Source of the DNA: Neocallimastix lanati (nom. inval.) | Lineage: Eukaryota; Neocallimastigomycota; Neocallimastigomycetes; Neocallimastigales; Neocallimastigaceae | DNA length: 64,000 nt | Direction of reading: 5' to 3' | Assembly: GCA_016946835.1 (NCBI GenBank) | Contig: JACVTC010000134.1 | Span: forward strand, 214,501-278,500 | Shown: positions 25,216 to 36,187 of the stretch, one piece after another | Position numbering within the stretch: position 1 is the stretch's first letter | How the letters are laid out: every line of letters starts with the position of its first letter | Position numbers and translations under genes: made by a program | The notes under the pieces: model-generated | The model's database searches: none | Seen by the model: only the letters and a program-made list of their open reading frames with translations | What the model was told of the DNA's origin: nothing

Positions 25216-25614
25216 CTATTCTCACTCTCACTATTTCTACATTTACATATCATATAAATATATAAAAATTTACTTTAAACACATTATTTAAAACATTTCT
25301 TCCATAACAAATGGTATTATGAATCTACTTTTTTAATTAATTTTTTTCTTATTATTATTTATACTTCTTTATTACACACAAAATTTATATCTGAAAACTC
25401 TTTTGTTATTAATTTTTTATATATTTTTTTATTTTTACTTTCTTTTTTTTTTTTTTTTAAATTAAATTTAAATATATTATATATTATTAAATTGAATATT
25501 TATTAAATTCATATTTATATTACGAATGAACATTAAAAATAAAATTATATTAATAAAAAAAAATAAAATAGATTATAACGATTTTTTTTTTTTTTTACGA
25601 TTTTTTTATATGTT
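25216..25614. other. AT-rich intergenic stretch downstream of the antizyme gene
   Basis: No gene seen. It contains T-rich tracts (25446-25458, 25581-25596) that would form an A-rich 3' region for the minus-strand antizyme transcript. Confidence 0.6.
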
Positions 25615-26365
25615 TTATAATTCATATCCTAATACATAATAGTTTACTTTTCTTCCTAAGTAATAAGTAGGATTAACTATTTGGAATCCTATATACATAA
25701 AGGAATGAAGAAGTAATTTTATATCTTCATTCTTTCTAATACAAATTACAATTTTTTCACAACCAAAGATTTCTTCTGCAAGCTCTAATAACGAAGTCAT
25801 ACTTTCTTGGAAATTCCAATTACATTCAGTTGGAAGTTCGATAAATAACGTAGTTTCCTTAATAAAGGCATAGAATACATTAACACCACGATTATCTAAT
25901 CGTTTAGATAATAATGAGACATACAATAAGCCCTGATCGTCCCTTTCTTGCACTAATACTTCGTTTTGAAATCTTCGACAGCCCTCCAGCAAGCCCGCTC
26001 GTAGTACATCATTCATATTAGAAGAGTCAGGAATACCACCCTATTATATTATAATATAAATTATAATAATAAATTTCATTTAATATTTCGCTGTATCCTA
26101 TTATTATTAAATATATATATTTTTATCATATATATTAATATTTACCGGTTTTAGTACCGCTAGTGTAATAATAATTGACAGTTTTACCCATTTTAGAGTA
26201 AATAGTGCATAAAGCAAGAGGGTCTTCATAATTTTCATAGTAAGGCTCCTCAACTTCTTCTAAGAAGGCCATTATTGATAAATCATTAATTGGATTATTA
26301 TTTTCACTACTTAAATTTATGTTTGGATTTATCATGTTGTCAAATTTTTCTTTCTTTTTTAACAT
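25615..26365 (-). CDS. Ornithine decarboxylase antizyme, expressed by +1 ribosomal frameshift
   Basis: Antizyme binds ornithine decarboxylase, targets it to the proteasome without ubiquitin and blocks polyamine uptake; its translation rises with polyamines. Exon 1 (26365-26146) starts at ATG and is joined over a 105-bp GT-AG intron to exon 2 (26040-25615). The zero frame ends at TGA (26029-26027) after 77 codons; a +1 shift at TCC gives 137 more, 214 in all, close to the 228 of human OAZ1. The second frame carries the family signature: LFIELP, a Trp, LLELAEEIFGCEKIVIC, LLLHSFMYIGFQIVNP. The mRNA at the junction reads TGG TAT TCC TGA C, matching antizyme frameshift sites elsewhere in fungi and animals. 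Neither frame alone would make an active antizyme. The polyamine role is established for the family; regulation here is inferred from the conserved site. Confidence 0.95.
26026..26038 (-). promoter_or_regulatory. +1 programmed ribosomal frameshift site UGG-UAU-UCC-UGA-C
   Basis: Minus-strand sequence TGGTATTCCTGAC; TGA (26029-26027) is the zero-frame stop and GAC (26028-26026) is the first +1 codon. The site lies two bases into exon 2, so it exists only as part of the spliced codon series beginning with the exon 1 terminal G. UCC-UGA is the canonical antizyme shift site. Confidence 0.93.
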
Positions 26366-27172
26366 CCGTTTTTGAAAAAAATTATAATTTTTCTTATTTT
26401 TAAATTAGTAAATATTCTTCTTTTTATTTATGTTATATTAATTTGTTTTCTATTATTTGATTAATATTTTCTTAGTTTTAATAATATAAATATTTAATTC
26501 GTTTTTTTAAAATATTTTTTTATTCAAGATTATTCTTAGTTTTTTGGTAAAAAATATAAATTTATTAAAAAATTATACTTATTTAAGATAATTTCTAAAA
26601 ATGAAGTTTAATAAAGATTGAAGAAAATTTTATGGTATTTATATGAGAATTAAATAATAAAATTAGGGTTAAAATTTTTATATTATAAAATATTAAAATG
26701 TAATAATTATAAACATTTTTTAAATTTTAATTTTTTTTTTTTTTTAATTTTATCTCTTTTTCGTTTTTTCTTTTTTAAAAAAAATACTTAATATTATATA
26801 TTATTGTATTATATTATTAATAATCATATAATTCAATCAATCAAATAAATATTTTATATATGTATGAATATATATATATGATTGTATTATTGAATAATAA
26901 ATACTACAATTGTAAATTTTTAATGATTTAATACATTATATTATAATATATATAATAAATATTATATAATAATAAAATTTATATTATAATTGTGTAAAAT
27001 AATTAACTTTTTCGTATGAATAGATTATAAATAAATATTTTAATTGAAATATATATATTATAATGAGTAATTTATCTAAATATATTGATAATATATGTAT
27101 AAAAATTATTTATATTATTTATCTTATCTCAAAAAATTATTTAATAATAATAAATATATTATTTAAGAATAA

Positions 27173-27226
27173 GATTGACCAAATTTAATTTTTTTTTTTT
27201 AAAATTAAATAAAAATTTGGTCAATC
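27173..27226. repeat. Short inverted repeat (hairpin)
   Basis: A 14-bp perfect stem (GATTGACCAAATTT at 27173-27186 with its complement at 27213-27226) extended inside by AATTTT/AAAATT around a T-rich loop. It could be a small transposon remnant or a folded RNA; nothing else supports either. Confidence 0.55.
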
Positions 27227-28375
27227 AAATTAATTTTAAAACCAGATTATTAAAGCTACTTTCATTTACTGACTGCCTATTTGTTAGGCAAATCAGATCA
27301 AAAGAAAAAAAAAGAAGATTGATGGAAATAATCAATCATATATTATTTATTATTATTTATTTGTTTATTATTATTATTTATTATTTATTATTTGTTATTA
27401 GTTATAAATTATTTATTATGTATTATTTATTATTATTAATTATTTATTATTTATTATTTATTATGTATTATTTATTAATATATATAATAATTTATTCAAT
27501 ATAAAGATTTTTGTGGTTATTTATTTTCTGGTCATATGAAATAGATAATTATAAAATATATAAATTATGAAAATTCTATCCTAACAAATTAAAATTAAGT
27601 TTTTACTTTTTTACATTTTTGAATGATTATCTTACTTTCATTCATATATAAAGCAAATAACAATAATATAGTATTAATATATGATTTATTGAACAAAATT
27701 ATTAATACTCTTTAATATAAAATATAAAATATTAAATAAATAAAAAGATAATATATTAAATTTAATTTTTAATAGATTTTAAAACTTTTTTTAACATTTT
27801 TCAAATTTTGTTATTTATTTAATATATTATCTAATATATTTAATATATCTATGAATTCAATTTGTTTTAAAATATAAACCCTCATATGAAAAAAAATTTT
27901 TAAATATCCAATAGAATTGCTTTATTTTTTTTCAATATATATCAATTGTATCATATATTTATTTATATTATATATATATTATATTATATAATATTTAATA
28001 TAAATAATTTACATATATTTGAATTAAACCTTAATTTCAAATTATTTTTTTTGTATATTCAAAATATTTAAAACTTTAAAAATAGTTTTATTATTTAATG
28101 GATGATTTATATCATGTAAAAAATTAAATAAAATTTTAATTTTTTTAATTAAGCCATCCATTTAATCATGTTTTATTCACATGTTTGTAAATAACAAGTC
28201 ATATTTATGTTTTTAAGTCATTAATGTATGTGACGGAAAGAGAATAAACCAATAATATTTAAACAAAAAGATTCATCTGAAAGTAAAATTTTGGTTAAAT
28301 TTTATTAAAAAAAAGGCATTCTTTGAAGAAAAAGTAATGAAATAAAATATAATAAAAATCAATAAAGTAATAAAT

Positions 28376-28506
28376 AATAACTAATAATTATTAGATAATA
28401 ATAATAATTAATTAGATAATAATAATAATTAATTAGATAATAATAATTAATTAGATAATAATAATAATAATTAATTAGATAATAATAATTAATTAAATAA
28501 TAATAA
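28376..28506. repeat. AATTAGATAATAATAAT minisatellite
   Basis: Six or so tandem units of roughly 18-21 bp with core TAATTAGATAATAATAA and variable AAT number. Confidence 0.8.
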
Positions 28507-28969
28507 TTGCATAATAATTTATTAGTGGTTGCAAAGTAACTAAATGTGGTGTAGTAGCTTAAAAAAATATTAAAAATATTAAACTAAAAAAAAAAAATGA
28601 AATATATCTAAAAATTAGTTCAAAGTTTATTTTCTTTTTTTCCAAAAATTTATTATTATTTCTTTAAATTTTTTTTTTTTTTTATATTTTTTATAATTTA
28701 AAATTCAATTATTTAATTCAGATAAAAAAAAATTTAAATAATCATAATCATATATTAGTAATACTATATAATATATTCTGTAATTTACTGTAATTTTTAA
28801 TTAGTAATTATTTTTAATTATTTTTAATTATTTTTAATTATTTTTAATTATTTTTTTTTTTTTTAATTATTTTTTTTTTTTAATTATTTTTATGTAGGCA
28901 TAAAAATAATATATTTTTTTAATTACTTATTTTCCATATAAAGTAATTTTTATTATAATTTTTATTGTT

Positions 28970-29283
28970 TATTTTTATTATTTATTATTTATTTTTTTAT
29001 TTATTATTTATTTTTTTATTTATTATTTATTTTTTTATTTATTATTTATTTTTTTATTTATTATTTATTTTTTTATTTATTATTTATTTTTTTATTTATT
29101 ATTTATTTTTTTATTTATTATTTATTTTTTTATTATTTATTTTTTTTATTTATTATTTATTATTTATTATTTATTATTTATTATTTATTATTTATTATTT
29201 ATTATTTATTATTTATTATTTATTATTTATTATTTATTATTTATTATTTATTTATTATTCAATTATTTATTTTTTTATTTATC
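28970..29283. repeat. TTATTTATT-type tandem array
   Basis: The array starts with about nine copies of a unit near 20 bp (TTATTTATTATTTATTTTTT type), then changes to a 7-bp ATTTATT array. It is purely low-complexity; its open frame is not coding. Confidence 0.88.
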
Positions 29284-29574
29284 TATTTATTTAAATTATA
29301 TAAAAAAATTTATTAATAATTAAAATTGAAAAATAAATGAGAAAAAGAAATTGAAAATATAAAAGTCAATTTATTAATTATAAAAAAAATGATATATTTA
29401 TTATTATTATTTTTTTTTTTTACTTTTTTTTATTTTTTTTCTTTTTAATGATTAAAAACAAAGAAAGAGAATCTTTTGGAGTTAAATACTTTAATGACTT
29501 TTAACCAGAAAGAATAAAGTATTAATAAGTAAATGAATTATCTACAATAGAAAATATATATAAGATATTATGAA

Positions 29575-29990
29575 TTTTTAGCTTTTGAGGGTTTGAAGAC
29601 ATCCCTTTCCCAATAAAACTTTTTTATTTCATTTGTTTTTTTACCAATTAATTTCTTATCCAAAGTCCTTGATTCTTTAGTCCATGAGTAATGTGGCATA
29701 GTAGGAATATTATTAGTGAGATGATTAATAATACATGATAAGTTTTTCCTTTTTCTAAAGCAGCGTAATTGAATATAGCACAGACAGCCGAAAGAGGAGG
29801 TATTCTCAATTCACAAGTAATATCATAGAGACTAACATAAGAATTGCGATATTTAAATCCATAACTCCAATAAAGTCCTCTATTAATAATTTTTTGAGCT
29901 TTAGAACATCTGTTCTTATTTAAACCAAAGAGAGGAGCATAATATATAACAAGACCAAGAATAAACGAAATTAAAACATATTTATTAAAA
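29575..29990 (-). pseudogene. Relic of non-LTR reverse transcriptase C-terminal region
   Basis: The minus strand aligns with 20560-20950 of the intact element. It shows the KESRTL-like Trp-Thr/Ser-Lys-Glu-Ser block, an NNIP-like motif, PPLSA followed by CA, and the YAPLFGLNK-type equivalent of YFAPLLGSNK. Frameshifts and stops are present and both flanking domains are missing. It ends abruptly near 29990, where plus-strand Copia-type sequence begins. Confidence 0.78.
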
Positions 29991-29994
29991 CATA

Positions 29995-30980
29995 TAGATT
30001 ATAATAAAAACAATATTGATCTAAAATAATGGAATGCAAGATTAGGTCATTATTACAATCAAAATCTTTCAAAAATTTAGGAACACAACATCATTAAGGA
30101 AGAAAATAATGATAATATAAATTGTGAAGATTGTAAAACTAGTAAACCCAAGAAAAAACCATTCAACAAAACACCCAACTGCGTGAAAACATTACTCGGT
30201 GCTGCTAAATTATTTCCCATCTTGTGGAATGAAGCTATTAAATATATATGTACATTGTACAATTTAAATCCGCATCAAGAAATTAATTTTAAAAATTCTG
30301 AAAGAAGTAATTTTCAATAAGAAAATTAATATATCAAAACTTAAAATTTTTGGATGCAAAGTAGTTTTTCTTAATAGATACAAATAGGGAAAATTTGAAA
30401 ATAATACAAAACCAAAGATTTTTAAAAACCAGGATATTCATCATACTTTTCTGGTTATCGTGTCTTCGAGGTTATTTCAAAATCAATAATTATCGTTCGT
30501 GATTCATACTTTAATGAAAGTATACTAGGCTCGGTTGGCACATCTTTTTTTCATTCCTTAAATCCTTCAGATAAACAAATTGAGGGGAAACAGTACTTAC
30601 AACATCAATTTACTCAATCCATTTATCATAATGAATTTGAAATGAAAACAAACAAGATAGAATTAATCTTGAGGATAATATAGATTTAATGGATGAATAT
30701 AATAATGAAAGTATGATATATAGTAATTTGGAAAACGAAATAATTAATGAAAATAAAATTTAGATAAAATTAATGAAGAATATATTAAAAAAAAATGAAG
30801 ATCAAAAATTAACTGAAAATCAAGAGGAAATAATCAAAAATTTCAAATATTGAAGAAAGAATAAAAATAATATCAAATGAAAGCCATGCCAAAATTCCAC
30901 ATTATAATAATAAAAATAATAAAAATAATGATATTATTAATATAAATAACAATAATGGCATAAACTGTAATAAAATTACA
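29995..30980 (+). pseudogene. Ty1/Copia retrotransposon pol relic (GAG-pre-integrase and integrase C-terminal parts)
   Basis: Broken plus-strand frames give WNARLGHYYNQNLSKI (about 30030, the GAG-pre-integrase HxxLGH-type block), a Cys-x2-Cys pair, then LWNEAIKYICTLYNLNPH (about 30220). LKIFGCK follows near 30345, and later SGYRVFE (about 30453). This is the order of Copia pol between protease and reverse transcriptase, but the DDE core of the integrase is deleted. From 30560 to 30960 a low-complexity Asn/Glu/Lys-rich stretch continues, as is common between integrase and reverse transcriptase in Copia elements. Many stops; inactive. Confidence 0.8.
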
Positions 30981-31039
30981 AAAAAATGTTTTTTTGAACT
31001 ATCGTGTGGAAAAAAGTTTTGTTAATAAAAATTTGAAAA

Positions 31040-32880
31040 AAAATTATAAAAGTTTTAGATCTTCGAAGTATGGTTCAGATTCCGAAATATATATGACTGG
31101 ATCTATCCTAAGATTCTTGGGTAATTCTAACTTATACTATATTGGTGAAATTTTCTTAATATTTATGCATGGACCAAGTTTTCTGGGTTTTAATTTTTTT
31201 TTATTTCCATTATGAATTATGGGTGAACTATTTATCCATACTTTATCATCTGGTTTGAAATTAGAATGCTCAATTCTATGTCTGTTGAGGAATTTCCTTT
31301 TGCTTCTTTATAGCTTGTTGTAAATTTTCTATAAGTGCTATTGTTATTTTTTGCATAATCTTGAGTAAATTCGTGGGTTCGTGGAATATCGGTATTATTC
31401 GGAATGACAGGAGAATGTCTTGGATTGAAACCATAATTACCATAAAAAGAAGAAAAATTTTTTGAGTCTTGAACCGTATCACTGTAGCTAAATTCCTCAA
31501 GATAAAAAAAATTATACAAGTCAGTGCCTTTAAAGTTAGTATAATATCTTAAATATTGTTTAATAACGGCGTTCATCCTCTCCGTTAAATCATTAGTCTG
31601 GTGGTGGAAAGGAGATAAAGAGTTCATTATAATGTTAAGGAAGAGCAAATAATTGTTCAAAATTTTGAAGTAAATTAAGTTCCACGATCATTACTCTATC
31701 ATTTATTACAAATCGGTATTTTATATTATTTAAATTAATTAAATATTTAAACCTTACCTTAATTCAATAATATCGTTTCTAGGTCTACCATTATCAATTA
31801 ATTTGGATTCCATAGTTTTGTATTTTACAATTAAAATATTAATTTAATCAGTTTTTCCTTTTTTTTTCAAAATATTTTTTAAAATTAGTCATTATTACTA
31901 GTTTACCACAGAGGCACCAGCAGGAAATTTAAATTTTTGAATGAAGCCTTTGGTGAAATTTTCATTAGTATATTCCTTAAGAGGGTCTGTTTTTTTTTAT
32001 CAGTTAAAGTAGTAGATTTAGTCCATAAAAAAGCTTAGAGTTTAAGTTTTAATTTCGTATTTATAAATCTGTGGTGCAGCAGTTTGTTTGACAATTTCTC
32101 CTTGAAAACATCTTTAAATAGAAGAAGTTTACTTGATAGATTGTTTAGAGAATTATCAGTTGAAGCTTTACCTTATTTTTTTTTTTTTTTTTTAAGTTTA
32201 TTATTGTTAGAGTCCAAATGAATAGCAATAAATGTTTGATACGATAAGACAGTTATTTATATTATTAAATAATTTAAAGTAATAAAGGAGAGTTCTTTGG
32301 TTGAGAAGTTAATTGTTTTGGATTATGAGTTGATAACCAGTCAGTACCAATGATAGTACAATAAGATGGGAGATTCATAATGTAGAGTTTAGTCTTTGTA
32401 GGGATGATTGTTGTATTTATATGAAATCGGAATAGATTCACTGAGAATATGCTTATTTCCCGATTTCTTCCTATGTTTGACACTTTAGGCAAGTTAGTTT
32501 TCGTAGAGTAAATAATATATATTGTTTTCTTTAGGGAAGACAATGTCCATAAGATTAAGTAATAATTTTGAGAACAGAATCCAGAAGAATTTTTGCTTTT
32601 GAAGTGAAATTGGAAACAGTGAGAAAAAGAATTCGAAAATGGGAAGTTTAATATTTGGTTCATCTAATATTCTTGGCCTTAGATTAAGCTTAGGATAGGG
32701 ATTAGTGATATGGGAACTGCTAGTTGATGCCTTATTTCTATTTTTCAATGGACAATTCTCCAGGGAGTGCTTAACAGAACAACAGTAAAGGCATAGGTTT
32801 TCTCTTCTTCTCCTATTCTTTTTTTTTTTTTTTTTTTTTGATTGTAAGTGGTATGAGAAACTTACGTTTGGACAAATATT
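31040..32880 (-). pseudogene. Ty3/Gypsy retrotransposon relic (zinc knuckle, protease, RT start, integrase)
   Basis: On the minus strand the element order is recognisable but shattered. A Cys-x2-Cys-x4-His-x4-Cys knuckle (LCLYCCSVKHSLENC, about 32800) comes first, then the aspartic-protease end CTIIGTDWLSTHNP (about 32340). The reverse transcriptase entry block, FTKGFIQ ... FPAGAS, lies near 31910-31970. The integrase core end HHQTNDLTERMNAVIKQYLR with YGNYGFNPRHSP is an open 142-codon frame at 31660-31232. Last comes a C-terminal DPVIYISESEPYFED block near 31050-31090. Most of the reverse transcriptase and RNase H is missing and stops are frequent. Confidence 0.85.
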
Positions 32881-32892
32881 AATTAGGAACAA

Positions 32893-33690
32893 ATACCTTA
32901 TTAAATATTTATATTATTATTATTATTTATATTTATTTTAATATGGTTTTTAACTATTTTAATATTGTTTTTTTTTATTAAGAATATCTTAAACCTATCA
33001 AAGGACAAATTTATGAAATTCTAAATTGTAAAAAATACTAATAAAAATATATTTGCTGGTAATTATTATAATAAAATAATATTTAATAATATTTAATAAT
33101 AAAAATAGATTAATTGAACTATTTGAAATATTCCTAAATTAATAATTTTAATTGATCTGAAATTATTTATTTCTGGAATCATAAAAAATAATTAATTAAT
33201 TACATCCATCGTGAAACAGAACACTAGTACTCATTTTTCAAATGATCATAATTTCATTAATTTTCAAGTTAGGGGCATGATATTAATACTAAAATGTACT
33301 TCTGTCAGAATACTTTCTGAAATTGTATTCAAAAAACGCTGCAGAAACGAAAATTTTAAAAAAAATTTCGACACGATCCATTTTTAATTAATAATTTAAC
33401 CATTGTTTATAATTGATTTTTGATTAATTATTCTTGTCATAAAAAAAGAAATTAATACATTTTGTTAAATAATTAAAACTGATTTGGTGCATTTTATTAG
33501 AAGTAACTTCAAGTGATTTCAAATGAAATGAGATCACTTTAGTTGACATTCTTTAAATAGTTTTCTATTTCATTATTATTATAAAATTGGCCTAGGTACC
33601 TACGTCAACTCATTATATTATTATTTACTGACATTACTTCATTATTATTTAGTGTTCTTATTTTTTTTTTTTATATGTAAAGAAGAAATT
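32893..33690. other. Region between LTR-element relics
   Basis: No coding match. GC content is mildly raised at 33195-33370 and 33480-33620, as might be expected of decayed LTR or untranslated element sequence, but I could not find matching LTR pairs. Confidence 0.5.
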
Positions 33691-34340
33691 GATTTAATTT
33701 AGATGAAAAAAATTTTTATAAATTATTTTATTATTTGAATTTATTATTGTTAATTTTATAATATTTGAATTATTGTTGAGTGGCTCAGTTATAGATTTTA
33801 TGCAGATTTTGGTTTGTTTTATTGAGCTGATAATATTTCTTGTTATGTTTGGTGAGTGCAACACAAGGTTCAATTTTATGGTAGTATCATTTATTATAAA
33901 ATTCATATTCGCTGTAACCTTCTTTAACTAAATTTCGAACTGTTAGTACATGAAAGTTCACTTAGACTCTTTATAAAGTTTATTAATAGATTATTGTTAT
34001 TAGTGATATATTCAACATGCTCCTCAAATACATAACAATTTTGTTGTTTCTTTCTTATTATAAATATTAAAAACACTTTCTTTAATATTTTCATAATATT
34101 CTTTTCTTTTTTTTTCTGGATTTTTTCTATTAAATATATGTTTCCTACAGTAAGTTGGCAGGATTTCATCATCATCCAAAGTATCAATGTAGTCTATTTT
34201 GCTATTTGGTTTTTCTATTTCTTCAATAAACCAATTAGTTTTAAAATTATGTCTTTTGTAATGGTAATTCTTTTTTTTTTTTTTTTTTTATAAAAATTTC
34301 TTTTATTTTCTCTTTCCCATAGGATTTTGTCTATTATTTT
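33691..34340 (-). pseudogene. Ty1/Copia gag-protease relic
   Basis: Minus-strand frames contain LNLVLHSPNITRNIISSIKQTK (33855-33790), matching the Copia protease end L-x-NVLYVPNLxxNLLSVxKL. Upstream (34187-33924) EEHVEYITNNNNLL resembles the Copia DSGAS-xHIxNN active-site region with the catalytic Asp-Ser-Gly lost. A Lys/Glu-rich basic stretch precedes it. It is short, frameshifted and inactive. It could be part of the same family as the plus-strand Copia relic at 29995-30980. Confidence 0.62.
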
Positions 34341-34501
34341 TGGCGTTTGTCTCGACATACATTCACGTGTAGTAAAAAAATTTCATAAATGTGAAAGAAT
34401 TACTTTTCTTCACAATTTTTAATATAATTTTAAATATAATTTTTATGTAATTCTCCTTTATTATATCTATTTATCTATTTCCATTGGGTTATCTTGATAA
34501 A

Positions 34502-34505
34502 AATT

Positions 34506-34542
<37 letters not shown>

Positions 34543-34738
34543 TAGTAATGATAATAATAATGATAATAATAATAATAAAAATAGTAATGATAATAATAAT
34601 GATAATAATAATAGAAATAGTAATGATAATAATAATGATAATAATAATAATAAAAATAGTAATGATAATAATAATGATAATAATAATAAAAATAGTAATG
34701 ATAATAATAATAAAAATAGTAATGATAATAATAATAAT
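34502..34738. repeat. AAT/GAT minisatellite
   Basis: Tandem units of about 30-36 bp built from AATAATGATAATAATAATAA and AAAATAGTAATG. The units read Asn/Asp/Ser/Lys in one frame and Ile/Met/Val in another. The open frame to 34855 has no other support, so this is treated as a repeat. Confidence 0.85.
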
Positions 34739-34859
34739 ATATATTATGATATATATTTGATAATCATATATAATAATATTATTAATAATGGTATTACAAT
34801 TAGTAAATATAATAATAAAAATTTTGATATTATTAAATCATTGAATAATTGTTAATAAT

Positions 34860-35046
34860 AATATAACTAATAATAATATAACTAATAATAATATAAATAT
34901 TTATAATAAATAAATAATTAATTAATAATAATTTTCTACTAGTATTATTATTATTATTATTTATTTAATCCTAATAAAATAAAATAATAATTTGATAATC
35001 TTAACAATCATAATATAATTAATAATAATAATAATTATGATAAATC

Positions 35047-35078
<32 letters not shown>

Positions 35079-36145
35079 TGAACAAGATTTTTAATTATTT
35101 ATATATTTATTTTTATTATTTTGCTTAAAATATTGTTTTTGAAAATTCATAAAACATGATCATTAATTAATTTTAGGTAATAACTGAATGAATATTGAAA
35201 AATAAAAAAAATGAAAGTATCTTAATAATAAAAAAAAATTTTTTTTTTTAAAGTTGTAATATAATAAATATGGAAAAAAAAAAATAATTAAAAATATGGA
35301 TAAAAAAAAGTATTATATATTTATGCTTATTTTTTCTTAATTTATATAGATATATTATAAACTAATAATAAAATAAATATATTTACATAAATTTAGTTTT
35401 ATAATAGTAACTATCATAATATTATTATTTTAAAAGTTGTTTACCATAAATAATAATAAAATAGTACTACTAATAATAAAATAATAATAATAAAATAATA
35501 ATAATAATAAAATGATAATAAAATAAAGATAATAATAAAATAATGATAATAAATTAATAATAATTACGATAAATCAAAAAAAAAAAAAAACAGTAATATC
35601 AATGATTTTTAATTAATTATATATTTATTTATATTATTTTATTTAAAAAATTAATATTTAGGAAATTAATTTTTAAAAAGTATTTATTAATTAATTTTTG
35701 GTAATAATAAAAAAATGAAAGTGTTTATATGCTAAATAAATAATAAAAAATTTTTTGTTAAATTTTAATATTTTTTTCCCAATAAATAATTGGGAAAAAA
35801 TATATTAAAAATATGAATATAAGAATAATTATACTTAATTTTTTCTTAATTTACATGAATTGAAAATATATAATTTTTATTATTATTGCATTATTGCATT
35901 ATTAATAACTATAAGCTTTAAGAATCATTTAATCATAATCATTTAATTAATAAATAAATAAATGAAAATTAATGATTTTAATAATTTCAAAAAAAAAAAA
36001 AATTTATTTATTTTTTTTATAACTATTTATTAATTAATTAAATGATTAATAACATCTAAAAAATTTGATATTGTTAATTTAGTTTTAATGATACAATATA
36101 GTTGTGATAATTAATTAAATCATGATATTATATCCCAACTATTCT

Positions 36146-36187
<42 letters not shown>

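Larger units (their letters stand above)
26366..29574. other. Intergenic AT-rich region with satellites
   Basis: No convincing gene. It includes a short hairpin with GC-richer stem (27173-27226), a second small palindrome TGCCTA/TAGGCA near 27270-27286, an ATTT/ATT-rich stretch at 27340-27480, a minisatellite at 28376-28506 and a long ATTTATT array at 28970-29283. Plus-strand frames at 27175-27504 and 28965-29294 are Ile/Tyr/Phe translations of these repeats. Confidence 0.7.

Noticed and set aside
28965-29294. 109-codon Phe/Ile/Tyr/Leu frame resembling a membrane protein
   Set aside because: Pure ATTTATT tandem repeat; the hydrophobicity follows from base composition.
34484-34855. 123-codon Asn/Asp/Ser frame as a prion-like gene
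   Set aside because: Minisatellite translation with an ATG inside non-coding sequence, no conserved domain and no splice context.
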